Assembly: GCA_964236445.1 (NCBI GenBank)
Contig: CAXSDR010000077.1
Span: 1-18,961 of the forward strand
DNA length: 18,961 nucleotides
Direction of reading: 5' to 3'
Origin: CAXSDR01 sp964236445
Lineage (GTDB): Bacteria; Actinomycetota; Actinomycetes; Motilibacterales; Motilibacteraceae
Shown here: in pieces, positions 12,353 through 18,961 of the stretch
How the letters are laid out: each line of letters starts with the position of its first letter
Position numbering within the stretch: the first letter of the stretch is position 1
Notes under the pieces: generated by a model
Database searches by the model: none
What the model saw: the letters and a program-made list of their open reading frames with translations, nothing else
Told to the model about the DNA's origin: nothing
Program-made: the position numbers and the translations under genes

Positions 12353-13815
12353 GACGGGCCGGGCGGGTCGTCCCCGGGAGTGCCGGCCGGGCCGGGTCCC
12401 GCCTCGCCGTCGAGCAGCGCGCGAAGCTCGCGGTCGGTGTCGTCGTCGCCCGAGCCTGCCGTGCCCGTGGCGTTCGTGCCCGCCGCCACGAAAGCCCTGG
12501 GGTCGTCGAGATCGGCGGTGCCTGGCAGCAGGTCCGGGTGGTCCCAGACGGCGTCGCGACCTTCGATGCCGCGCGCGGCGGCGACCTGGCGCCACAGCGC
12601 CGCTGCGTCGCGCAGCCGGCGCGGGCGCAGGGTGAGGCCGACCAGCTCGGCGAAGAGCCGCTCAGCAGGTCCCCCCGTGGCGCGGCGGCGGCGTACGGCC
12701 TCGCGCAGTGCACCGGAGTGGGCCAGACGCGGCTCGGCGGCTGCATCGACGACATCGTCGACCCATCCCTCCACCAACGCCAGGAGCGTCTCGAGACGCA
12801 GCAGCACCGCCTGCTGAGCCGGGCTCGGATCCTGGTCGAACAGGCCCGACGACATCGCCTCCTGCATCGCCGTGGGGTCACTGGGGTCGAGCTGGGAGAC
12901 GGCGGCCTCGATGGCCGAGGTGTCCAGGCTGATGCCCGAGGCGTAGGCGTCGATCTCGGCCTGCAGGCGGGACCGGAGCCAGCCGGCCGAGCTGAACAGC
13001 CGCTGGTGGGCCGCCTCGCGCAGGGCGAGGTAGAGCCGCACCTCACCCTCGGGCACCTCGAGGCCTTGTCCGAACGCTGCGACGCCGGCGGGCAAGAGTG
13101 CGCTGCGGCCCTCGGGGGCCAGCGGCATTCCCACGTCGGTCGATCCGACGACCTCGCCCGCGAGCGCGCCGAGCGCCTGGCCGATCTGCGTGGCGAAGAG
13201 CGCCCCACCGAGGGAGCGCATCATCGCGGTGATCGGCGCCAGCGCCTCGGCAGGCAGGCCCCCCTCGGCGCCGAACGCCTCGAGCATCGCCGCGTCGGGC
13301 ATCCCGGGCAGGCCGCTGAGCCCGGCCAGCCCGGCGGCGGCCTGCCCGCCCAGGGTGTCGCTCATCGCATCGACGACGCGCAGCGCGATCGGGTCGATCA
13401 TCAGCGCCCACTGGGGAAGCGTGCGCTCCACCCACTCGGCGCGGCTCCACGCCTCGGCGCGAGCCGCCGTCGCCGGCAGTGCGGTGGCGTCGTCGAGCCA
13501 CAGGTCGGCGAGCCGAAGCGCGTCCTCGATCTCGCCCCGCGCGCCGAGCGGCACCGACTTGTCACCGCCGACGAGGGCCTGGCGGGCGACGTCACGGGCC
13601 ATGTCCCAGTTCACCGGGCCGCCCTGCCACTGCATCAGCTCACCGAGCTTCTGCAGCGCCTGTCCCATCGAGGCGGCGTCGCCGAGACCGCCTGCGCCAC
13701 TGAGGCCACCAAGGCCGCCGAGGAACCCGAACGGGTTTGCGCCGCCCGCGTCGGCGTCCCCGGAGCCCTCGGGCTCGTCTGATCCGTCACCACCTGAGGT
13801 GAAGCCGAACGGCAT
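12349..13815 (-). CDS. Zincin_2 (DUF2342) zinc-dependent metalloprotease-like protein
   Basis: A 488-aa protein matching the actinobacterial DUF2342/TIGR03624 'putative hydrolase' family (Rv3195-like, recalled). The Gly-rich N-terminus (residues 1-48, GGLGGLSGAGGLG) is low complexity. The helical body contains ALREAAHQRLF at 264-274, the conserved EAAHxRLF signature in which a His and a Glu sit on one helix turn, an arrangement related to a zincin site although not a standard HExxH. Activity is unproven. Its ATG is divergent from the SDR gene across 132 nt, and a 10-bp palindrome CTCCCGGGAG (13829-13838) lies just upstream of the start. It is coupled to the downstream Nudix gene by a 4-nt overlap. 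Confidence 0.88.
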   Translation of the reverse strand: MPFGFTSGGDGSDEPEGSGDADAGGANPFGFLGGLGGLSGAGGLGDAASMGQALQKLGELMQWQGGPVNWDMARDVARQALVGGDKSVPLGARGEIEDALRLADLWLDDATALPATAARAEAWSRAEWVERTLPQWALMIDPIALRVVDAMSDTLGGQAAAGLAGLSGLPGMPDAAMLEAFGAEGGLPAEALAPITAMMRSLGGALFATQIGQALGALAGEVVGSTDVGMPLAPEGRSALLPAGVAAFGQGLEVPEGEVRLYLALREAAHQRLFSSAGWLRSRLQAEIDAYASGISLDTSAIEAAVSQLDPSDPTAMQEAMSSGLFDQDPSPAQQAVLLRLETLLALVEGWVDDVVDAAAEPRLAHSGALREAVRRRRATGGPAERLFAELVGLTLRPRRLRDAAALWRQVAAARGIEGRDAVWDHPDLLPGTADLDDPRAFVAAGTNATGTAGSGDDDTDRELRALLDGEAGPGPAGTPGDDPPGPS

Positions 13816-13947
13816 CGGTGCTCACCAGCTCCCGGGAGTTGGCACACTGGTCCCGATGGGCCACACGTTGCACTGCACGGGAGACGCAGAGTGCGTTGAG
13901 GTCATGTCGACCACCGTATCCGTGAGCGCGCGCGCCTGGAGGCTGTC

Positions 13948-15072
13948 ATGACAGAGCCGCAGGGCCGCCAGGCTCGGGCCGCCGCGCCCGTCCCCGCGCA
14001 GGCGCGCGCCCGGTCGTCGCGCCCCGCCCGCCCGGTGGTCGCGGTCACCGGGGCCTCGCACGGTGTGGGGCTGGCGCTCGCCCGCCGGCTCGCGGCCGAC
14101 CCGCGGTTCGCCCGTCCTGTCGCGCTCGACTCCGACCGGGGCGAGTCGGGCGGCCTCGCAGGTGCCACGTGGCGGCTCGGCGACGTGGCCGACCCGTCCC
14201 TCGCGACGCGCTTGTCGCGGGTCAGCGTGCTGGTCCATGTCGCCGCCGGCCGCGGCGCTTCGCCGGAGCAGGTCGTACGCGCTGCCGCCACCGTTGTCAC
14301 CGCTGCGGCGGCCGCCCGGGTGACCCGCGTCGTGCTCGTCACGTCCGCCATGGTCTATGGCGCAGGGGCCGACAATGCGGTGCCCCTCGACGAGGACGCG
14401 CCCGTCGCTGCCGTGCCCGACGGCGGCTTCGTCGGCGCGCTGCTCGAGGTCGAGGCCCTGGCCGAGCGGGCCACGCGCGTCCATCCCGGCCTCGATGTCG
14501 TGGTCGTGCGGCCTGCCGCCCTGGTGGGGGAGGGCGTCGACAGCGTCTATGCCCGGCACGTCGAGGCGCCGCGGCTGCTGGTCGTGCGTGGCTCGCAACC
14601 GCGGTGGCAGCTCTGCCACGTAGACGACCTCGTCACCGCGCTGCTCTGCGCCGCACTCGGTGAGGTGCAGGGCGTCGTGACCGTCGCCTGTGACGGCTGG
14701 CTCGACCAGGACCAGATCGAGTCGCTCACCGGGATGCGGCGACTGGAACTCCCTGCGGGGGTTGCTTTCGGGACGGCAGAGCGCCTCCACCGCGTGGGCG
14801 TCCTCGCGGCGCCCGCCGGGGACCTGGCCTTCGTGGTGCACCCCTGGGTCGTCGACAGCGCTCGGTTGCGTGCGAGCGGCTGGCGCCCGGCCTATGACAA
14901 CGCCACGGCGCTCGGCGTGCTGCTCGACCACGTGGACCGCCACGGCACGGGCGCGCGACGCCTCGGCCGCCGCGACGCGACGAGTGTCGGGCTCGGTGCC
15001 GCCGGCGCGGCTGTCGCGGTCGTGGGGACGGCTGCTCTGGTGCGCGCAGCCCGGCGGCGGCGGCGCATATGA
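13948..15072 (+). CDS. Atypical NAD(P)-binding SDR/epimerase-like protein with C-terminal membrane helix
   Basis: A 374-aa extended-SDR relative. A disordered basic N-terminus precedes the dinucleotide site TGASHGVG (34-41). The strand before the active site reads VTSAMVYG (131-138), so the Ser/Thr and first Tyr are conserved, but the catalytic YxxxK is not seen where it should be: the region reads GGFVGALLEVEALAE. After a normal C-terminal part, the last 30 residues form a hydrophobic helix (GLGAAGAAVAVVGTAALV) ending in RAARRRRRI, which suggests a tail-anchored membrane protein. TGGAGG lies 6 nt before the ATG. The stop overlaps the moaE start (ATGA). It may be a nucleotide-sensing or redox-inactive member. 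The function is unknown. Confidence 0.85.
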   Translation: MTEPQGRQARAAAPVPAQARARSSRPARPVVAVTGASHGVGLALARRLAADPRFARPVALDSDRGESGGLAGATWRLGDVADPSLATRLSRVSVLVHVAAGRGASPEQVVRAAATVVTAAAAARVTRVVLVTSAMVYGAGADNAVPLDEDAPVAAVPDGGFVGALLEVEALAERATRVHPGLDVVVVRPAALVGEGVDSVYARHVEAPRLLVVRGSQPRWQLCHVDDLVTALLCAALGEVQGVVTVACDGWLDQDQIESLTGMRRLELPAGVAFGTAERLHRVGVLAAPAGDLAFVVHPWVVDSARLRASGWRPAYDNATALGVLLDHVDRHGTGARRLGRRDATSVGLGAAGAAVAVVGTAALVRAARRRRRI

Positions 15073-15509
15073 GCCGCGAGCCGGCCCCCGTCGTACGCCT
15101 CTGTGCGCTGCGCGACGCCCCCCTCTCGGTCGGCGAGGTCCTGGCGGCCGTCGCCGACCCTGGTGCCGGGGGCACGACCAGCTTCGTGGGAACCGTGCGC
15201 GACGACGATCACGGCCGAGCCGTCAGGGCGCTCTCCTACTCCGCGCACCCGACGGCGGAGCAGGCGATGCGCGACGTCGCCGATGCCGTCGCCCTGGTCC
15301 CCGGCGTACGCGCGGTGGCAGCCGTCCACCGCACCGGGGAGCTGCAGGTCGGTGACCTCGCCGTCGTCGTGGCGGTCTCGGCGGCGCATCGGGGCGAGGC
15401 TTTCGAGGCGTGCCGACGCCTCATCGACGAGATCAAGGCGACGGTGCCGATCTGGAAGCACCAGGCGTTCGCTGACGGCACCGACGAGTGGGTCGGAGCC
15501 TGCGACTGA
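15069..15509 (+). CDS. moaE: Molybdopterin synthase catalytic subunit MoaE
   Basis: Large subunit of molybdopterin synthase, which with MoaD thiocarboxylate inserts the dithiolene sulfurs into precursor Z. The 146-aa protein shows the MoaE core: TSFVGTVRDDDHGR, the LSYSAH strand, VHRTGELQVGDLAVVV, and two lysines K123 and K130 in IKATVPIWKHQ with the same 7-residue spacing as the active-site lysines of E. coli MoaE. The ATG overlaps the SDR gene stop by 4 nt, so it is co-translated. No moaD or other cofactor gene is adjacent. Confidence 0.95.
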   Translation: MSREPAPVVRLCALRDAPLSVGEVLAAVADPGAGGTTSFVGTVRDDDHGRAVRALSYSAHPTAEQAMRDVADAVALVPGVRAVAAVHRTGELQVGDLAVVVAVSAAHRGEAFEACRRLIDEIKATVPIWKHQAFADGTDEWVGACD

Positions 15510-15593
15510 CGGCGTTGCGGGAACGGCGCGCGAGGCGCGCGTCGTTAGGCTGACGGTCCCGGTGGCATCGGAGGGGCGACAAGGAGTTGCGGC

Positions 15594-15854
15594 GTGAGCG
15601 TGCTGGCGTGGTGGGCGATCCCCGCCGTCGCGACCGCGCTGGCGCTCGCCTGGGCGGCCTGGGCGAGCCGGTCCCGGCCACGGGCCGACGCCTACGACAC
15701 GGTCGACGACTATCGCCGCTTCCGTGAGGCCCTGCACGACGCCACCGACCCGCAGTCGCGGACCCCGGGTGCGGTGCGTCCGGTCTCTGCACCGCGAGGC
15801 GCGCAGCCGGGCCGGACCCAGCCAGAAGACAACCAGCCAGAAGACAAGCAGTGA
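15594..15854 (+). CDS. Small single-pass membrane protein upstream of the PDZ protease
   Basis: An 86-aa protein of unknown family. A hydrophobic segment (residues 4-24, about WWAIPAVATALALAWAAWA) is followed by a basic cytoplasmic edge and a polar tail with DAYDTVDDYRRFREAL, then a Pro/Gln/Asp-rich end. The GTG start has AAGGAG 8 nt upstream, and the stop overlaps the protease start (GTGA). The arrangement is typical of actinobacteria, where a small membrane protein precedes the PDZ protease gene, so a partner role is possible. A 15-bp duplication near the end encodes the repeat QPEDN-QPEDK. Confidence 0.8.
   Translation: MSVLAWWAIPAVATALALAWAAWASRSRPRADAYDTVDDYRRFREALHDATDPQSRTPGAVRPVSAPRGAQPGRTQPEDNQPEDKQ
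15818..15847. repeat. 15-bp perfect tandem duplication
   Basis: CCAGCCAGAAGACAA occurs twice in a row (15818-15832 and 15833-15847) at the 3' end of the small membrane protein gene. It keeps the frame and adds five residues to the tail. Confidence 0.9.
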
Positions 15855-16897
15855 CCCGGCGACAGCTAGCGAGTGCGACGTCGCTGGTGGTTCTCGCGCT
15901 GCTGGTCGTGCTCGCGTCACGGCTCCCTGTGCCCTACGTCGTCGAGACACCAGGTCCCACGACCGACACGCTGAGCGGCAACCTGATCGAGATCAGCGGT
16001 CACCAGACCTATCCCACCTCGGGCGCCCTGCGACTCACCACCGTGTCGTCCTACGGCGGGCCGGGGCGTCATCTGGACCTGCTCACCGCCATGCGGGCCT
16101 GGGTCTCGCCCCACGACGCGGTTCTTCCCGAGGAGCTGCTCTATCCGCGCGGCACCACCCGTCAACAGGCGCAGCACCAGGACGCCGAGGCCATGACGCT
16201 GTCTCAGCAGGACGCGACGACGGCGGCCCTTCGCCAGCTGCACATCGCCGTCACGCCGGTCGTCGTCGTGCAGGCCATCAGCGCAGGCATGCCCGCCCAG
16301 GGCAGGCTCAAGGCGTCCGACCAGATCACGTCGATCGACGGCACGGCAGTGGGCGGCAGCACCGACCTGCTGCGCAAGGCGATCACCGCGCACAAGGCCG
16401 GCGACACCCTGCACTTCGTCGTGCAGCGCGCCGGAGCCACGGTGGCTGTCGACGTGGTCGCGACCCAGGACAACTCCGACCCCGAGAACCTCCACCGCAC
16501 GGTCGTCGGGTTCAGCCCCGCCGCCACCTTCTCCTTTCCCTTCACGATCAAGATCCGCCTCGACGATGTCGGTGGCCCGAGCGCGGGGCTGATGTTCGCT
16601 CTGGGCATCGTCGACAAGCTCACACCGGGTGCCTTGACCGGCGGTGCCAAGGTGGCAGGCACGGGCACGATCGACACGTCCGGGGCTGTGGGGGCCATCG
16701 GCGGCATCCCGCAGAAGATGGCGGGCGCCCGATCTGCGGGCGCGACCGTCTTCCTGTCGCCCGAGCAGAACTGTGCGGAGGCCCGGCCGGTTGTTCCCAA
16801 GGGGCTACGCCTGGTCAAGGTGACGTCGTTGGCGTCGGCGATCGCTGCACTGGACGACGTACGCGCCGGCAACCTCGCCGCGTTGCCGCGCTGCTGA
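15851..16897 (+). CDS. Membrane-anchored PDZ / Lon-like serine protease (YlbL family)
   Basis: A 348-aa envelope protease. A single N-terminal membrane helix (about 7-24) leads to a conserved VPYVVETPGPTTDTL segment, a PDZ domain (about 130-205, including SAGMPAQGRLKASDQITSIDG), and a C-terminal Lon-type protease domain. The catalytic Ser is S244 in GGPSAGLMFAL and the Lys is K289 in GGIPQKMAGA, 45 residues apart as in the Ser-Lys dyad of Lon. It matches Rv3194c of M. tuberculosis (recalled). The GTG start overlaps the upstream small membrane gene by 4 nt. The target proteins are unknown. Confidence 0.93.
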   Translation: MTRRQLASATSLVVLALLVVLASRLPVPYVVETPGPTTDTLSGNLIEISGHQTYPTSGALRLTTVSSYGGPGRHLDLLTAMRAWVSPHDAVLPEELLYPRGTTRQQAQHQDAEAMTLSQQDATTAALRQLHIAVTPVVVVQAISAGMPAQGRLKASDQITSIDGTAVGGSTDLLRKAITAHKAGDTLHFVVQRAGATVAVDVVATQDNSDPENLHRTVVGFSPAATFSFPFTIKIRLDDVGGPSAGLMFALGIVDKLTPGALTGGAKVAGTGTIDTSGAVGAIGGIPQKMAGARSAGATVFLSPEQNCAEARPVVPKGLRLVKVTSLASAIAALDDVRAGNLAALPRC

Positions 16898-16922
16898 CGC
16901 GGGCCCTGACCCAGGCGGGCTA

Positions 16923-17501
16923 CTAGTCGCGAAGCGTGTCGGCGAGCGCGACGACGAGCCCCGGCACGAGGTGCGGGCCGCGCAGGACGTCCTCGTCGGC
17001 GTCATGGGCGCGCATCCGCAGCACGCAGGCGCTGGTGCCGTCGCGCAGCACCGCCACGGCGACCCGCACCTCCTCGCGCTGCGGGTGGGCTGCGAGGTAG
17101 GCCAGTGCCTCCTGCTCGTCTCGGGGCATGGTTGCTTCTACGGCAGGTGGCAGGACGAGCCGCTCGACGCAGAGGGCCGCCCCGAGGACCTCGGCGGGCC
17201 ACGCGACGCGTGCCAGCAGGTCCTCGAGCGTGGCGCCCTCGGGCAGGTCCTCCTGCTCGACCGGGGTCAGCGAACCCGCTGCCTGCGCGGGGTCGAGGGC
17301 CATCGCGGCTGCGAGAGCAGGCTCCCGGCGCAGCAGGTCCTCGGTCTCGACCAGGGCGAAGAGCCGCGGCGGCTGGTCCCACCCCTCGCCGCTGACGTGG
17401 CGCTCCACCTCCTCGACCGCATTCCGCAGGGCCGGGCTCGCGGGCGGCACCGGGACGGGGGGTGCGGGCCGTTGGGGCGGTGGGGACGACATGGGCGACA
17501 T
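16923..17501 (-). CDS. PPA1309-family conserved actinobacterial protein
   Basis: A 192-aa cytoplasmic protein of unknown function, recognised from its pattern: a Pro-rich N-terminus, HVSGEGWDQPPRLFALVET, EQEDLPEGATLEDLLARVAWP, CVERLVLPP, and the C-terminal LRMRAHDADEDVLRGPHLVPGL. Start choice: the ATG at 17501 has GAGG 10 nt upstream. The in-frame ATG at 17492 has no ribosome site. The GAGG lies in the 3' arm of a hairpin, so initiation may be restrained. It is convergent with the protease gene (25 nt between stops, no clear hairpin) and divergent from UPF0182, with which it is paired in many actinobacteria (recalled). Confidence 0.85.
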   Translation of the reverse strand: MSPMSSPPPQRPAPPVPVPPASPALRNAVEEVERHVSGEGWDQPPRLFALVETEDLLRREPALAAAMALDPAQAAGSLTPVEQEDLPEGATLEDLLARVAWPAEVLGAALCVERLVLPPAVEATMPRDEQEALAYLAAHPQREEVRVAVAVLRDGTSACVLRMRAHDADEDVLRGPHLVPGLVVALADTLRD

Positions 17502-17511
17502 CTTGGCTCAT

Positions 17512-17541
17512 CCTCGGGTGCGTCCCTTCGGGAACCCGAGG
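17512..17541 (-). promoter_or_regulatory. Hairpin overlapping the ribosome site of the PPA1309 gene
   Basis: In the minus-strand transcript, CCTCGGGT and ACCCGAGG form an 8-bp perfect stem. Inside it, TCCC/GGGA adds 4 bp around a GAA loop, with a 3-nt bulge. The final GAGG of the stem is the only Shine-Dalgarno-like sequence before the ATG at 17501. It could hide the ribosome site, or act at the DNA level between the two divergent genes. Confidence 0.5.
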
Positions 17542-17616
17542 TTGGCTGGGTACGTTGCTACCGTCGCGCCACCGGTGCGCCGAGGATGCTTCTTCGACTG
17601 ACGAGGTGCTGAGCGC

Positions 17617-18961
17617 GTGAGCTACCCAATGCCCCCGGACCCCCACCCTGGTGCGGGGATCGGTCTGCGCTACAGGCGTGGGCGCGTGCTCGTGCCGACG
17701 CTGGTCATCCTCGGGCTGCTGACCATGGCCTTCCTGGCGTTCACCGGCTTCTACACGCAGCTGTTGTGGTATCGCTCGATTCACATGAGCAGCGTCTTCA
17801 CGCACGCGCTCGTGACACGGGCACTGCTCTTCGTCGTCTGCGGTCTCGTGCTCGGTGGCACGGTCGCGGCGAGCGCCGTCATCGCCTACCGCACGCGACC
17901 GCCCTATTCTCCGATGTCGCCGGAGCAGCAGAACCTCGACCGCTACCGCCTGGGGCTCGAGCCCTTCCGGCGTGCCGTGACGATCGCTGCGAGCGTGCTC
18001 CTCGGCCTGCTCGCTGGGTCGTCGGGGGCGGCCGAGTGGAAGACCTACCTGCTGTGGCGCAACGGTGTGTCGTTCGGCCAGAAGGACCCGCAGTTCCACA
18101 AGGACATCAGCTTCTTCGCCTTCGACCTGCCGTGGTACCGCTTCGTCGTCGACTTCGGCTTCGTGACGCTCACGCTGGCCATTCTCGCCGCTCTGCTCAC
18201 GCACTACCTCTACGGCGGCGTACGTCTGCAGGGCAGCGGTGACCGCACGACCGCCGCTGCACGCACTCACCTCAGCGTGCTGTTCGGCATGTTCGTCCTG
18301 CTCAAGTCGCTGGCCTACCTGCTCGACCGCTATGAGCTGGCCGTGCACCCCGGCAAGATCGGGAACGCTGACTTCACCGGTCTCTCCTACACCGACATCA
18401 ACGCCGTGTTGCCCGCAAAGACAATCCTGTTTTGGATTTCGCTGATCTGCGCTGCACTCTTCTTTGTCAACATCGTGCGCCGCACGTGGGCACTCCCCGG
18501 CCTCGGGGTCGGGCTGCTCGTCATCTCCGCCGTCATCATCGGCGGCATCGTGCCGGCGCTCTACCAGCAGCTGCGCGTACGCCCCAGCATCGCGGAGCGC
18601 GAGGCGCCGCAGATCACGAAGAACATCGAGCAGACCCAGCTCGCCTACGGTCTCGACAAGGTCGACAAGCAGCCCTACAAGGGCGACGCGTCGACGCCCT
18701 CGGCGAGCTTCGTCAACACCTCCACCGTGCGCAACATCCGCCTGCTCGACCCGACTGTCATCAACGCGGTCGTCACGAACCGCAAGTCGCTGCGGCCGTT
18801 CTACGACTTCCCCGACCCGCTCGACGTCGACCGCTACACCATCGACGGGCAGGAGCGCGACACCGTCGTTGCCGTCCGCGAGCTCGACCTCAACGGGCTT
18901 CAGGCGCAGCAGCGCAACTGGATCAACGACCGCACCGCCTACACCCACGGCTACGGCTTCG
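17617..18961 (+). CDS. UPF0182 integral membrane protein, 3' end outside window
   Basis: The frame is open from GTG 17617 to the window end (448 codons seen; full family members are about 900-1000 aa). It reads MSYPMPPDPHPGAG..., then hydrophobic segments near residues 23-44, 61-85, 113-133, about 168-188 and two to four more up to about 325, followed by a hydrophilic domain starting ALYQQLRVRPSIAEREAPQI and containing LRPFYDFPDPLDVDRYTIDG, both hallmark UPF0182 segments (Rv3193c, recalled). The function is unknown. GAGG lies 10 nt before the GTG; an in-frame ATG at 17629 is the alternative start. A long open frame on the opposite strand here is a shadow. A short stretch near 18415-18475 is AT-richer than its surroundings but stays in frame. 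Confidence 0.93.
   Translation, partial: MSYPMPPDPHPGAGIGLRYRRGRVLVPTLVILGLLTMAFLAFTGFYTQLLWYRSIHMSSVFTHALVTRALLFVVCGLVLGGTVAASAVIAYRTRPPYSPMSPEQQNLDRYRLGLEPFRRAVTIAASVLLGLLAGSSGAAEWKTYLLWRNGVSFGQKDPQFHKDISFFAFDLPWYRFVVDFGFVTLTLAILAALLTHYLYGGVRLQGSGDRTTAAARTHLSVLFGMFVLLKSLAYLLDRYELAVHPGKIGNADFTGLSYTDINAVLPAKTILFWISLICAALFFVNIVRRTWALPGLGVGLLVISAVIIGGIVPALYQQLRVRPSIAEREAPQITKNIEQTQLAYGLDKVDKQPYKGDASTPSASFVNTSTVRNIRLLDPTVINAVVTNRKSLRPFYDFPDPLDVDRYTIDGQERDTVVAVRELDLNGLQAQQRNWINDRTAYTHGYGF

Noticed and set aside
12217..13782. 521-codon plus-strand open frame
   Set aside because: It is antisense to the DUF2342 gene and has a typical shadow composition.
13829..13838. 10-bp palindrome CTCCCGGGAG upstream of the DUF2342 gene as an operator
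   Set aside because: It is short and GC-only, lies partly at the ribosome-site position, and no second copy was seen. It is too weak to call alone.
18415..18475. AT-richer patch inside the UPF0182 gene as a sign of transfer or frameshift
   Set aside because: The frame is continuous and the stretch encodes a normal membrane helix, which favours T-rich codons.
17002..18948. 648-codon minus-strand open frame at the right end
   Set aside because: It is a GC-rich shadow of the UPF0182 gene and the PPA1309 gene. Its sequence is low-complexity His/Arg/Asp-rich, while the plus-strand frame matches UPF0182 throughout.
1..18961. tRNA, rRNA, CRISPR arrays, insertion sequences or prophage genes
   Set aside because: I saw no tRNA-like TTCRANY arm context, no regularly spaced repeats, and no transposase or integrase motif on either strand.

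Overview
The window is a gene-dense, very GC-rich stretch of an actinobacterial chromosome. The evidence is the WhiB7 regulator, a mycoredoxin, a PPA1309-type protein, a UPF0182 membrane protein, a Zincin_2 (DUF2342) protein, frequent GTG starts and many 4-nt stop/start overlaps. From memory of the M. tuberculosis gene order, the set mrx1 / uvrD2 / whiB7 / DUF2342 / PDZ-Lon-like protease / UPF0182 matches the Rv3193c-Rv3198A neighbourhood, so most of the window looks like conserved core chromosome. The genus cannot be fixed from sequence alone. A Micrococcales- or Propionibacteriales-like actinobacterium is a guess.

Layout: (1) 17-3609, a three-gene carbohydrate ABC importer operon (lipoprotein binding protein plus two permeases, no ATPase), closed by a perfect 18-bp hairpin shared with the convergent mycoredoxin gene (3722-3964, minus). 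(2) 4112-6175, the helicase uvrD2. (3) 6214-7213, the whiB7 unit: a promoter with an AT-rich box exactly 3 bp upstream of the -35, a leader carrying a 95-codon Ser/Thr-rich upstream ORF, a pre-terminator hairpin, a strong intrinsic terminator before the gene, whiB7 itself, and a 72-aa basic helical ORF overlapping whiB7 by 4 nt. (4) 7357-9386, a divergent end-joining pair: Ku (minus) and a stand-alone LigD-type polymerase (plus). (5) 9298-10791 (minus), an orphan ThiF/E1-like protein whose end overlaps the polymerase gene tail-to-tail by 89 nt, and a 52-aa zinc-ribbon DUF5679 protein. (6) 10792-11227, an intergenic region with degenerate DnaA-box-like sites inside an inverted repeat, ahead of a probably leaderless YgjP-type metallopeptidase. 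(7) 11789-13815 (minus), a coupled Zincin_2 / Nudix pair. (8) 13948-16897 (plus), an atypical membrane-tethered SDR protein coupled to moaE, then a small membrane protein coupled to a PDZ/Lon-like protease. (9) 16923-17501 (minus), a PPA1309-family protein, and from 17617 a UPF0182 membrane protein that runs off the right edge.

Themes: sugar uptake; redox and DNA repair (mycoredoxin, UvrD2, Ku, polymerase); translation-stress resistance control (whiB7 with a leader-peptide attenuator); molybdenum cofactor synthesis; envelope proteolysis. The strongest candidate for a little-described system is the whiB7 leader with its Thr/Ser-rich upstream ORF, together with the uncharacterised small ORF translationally coupled behind whiB7.
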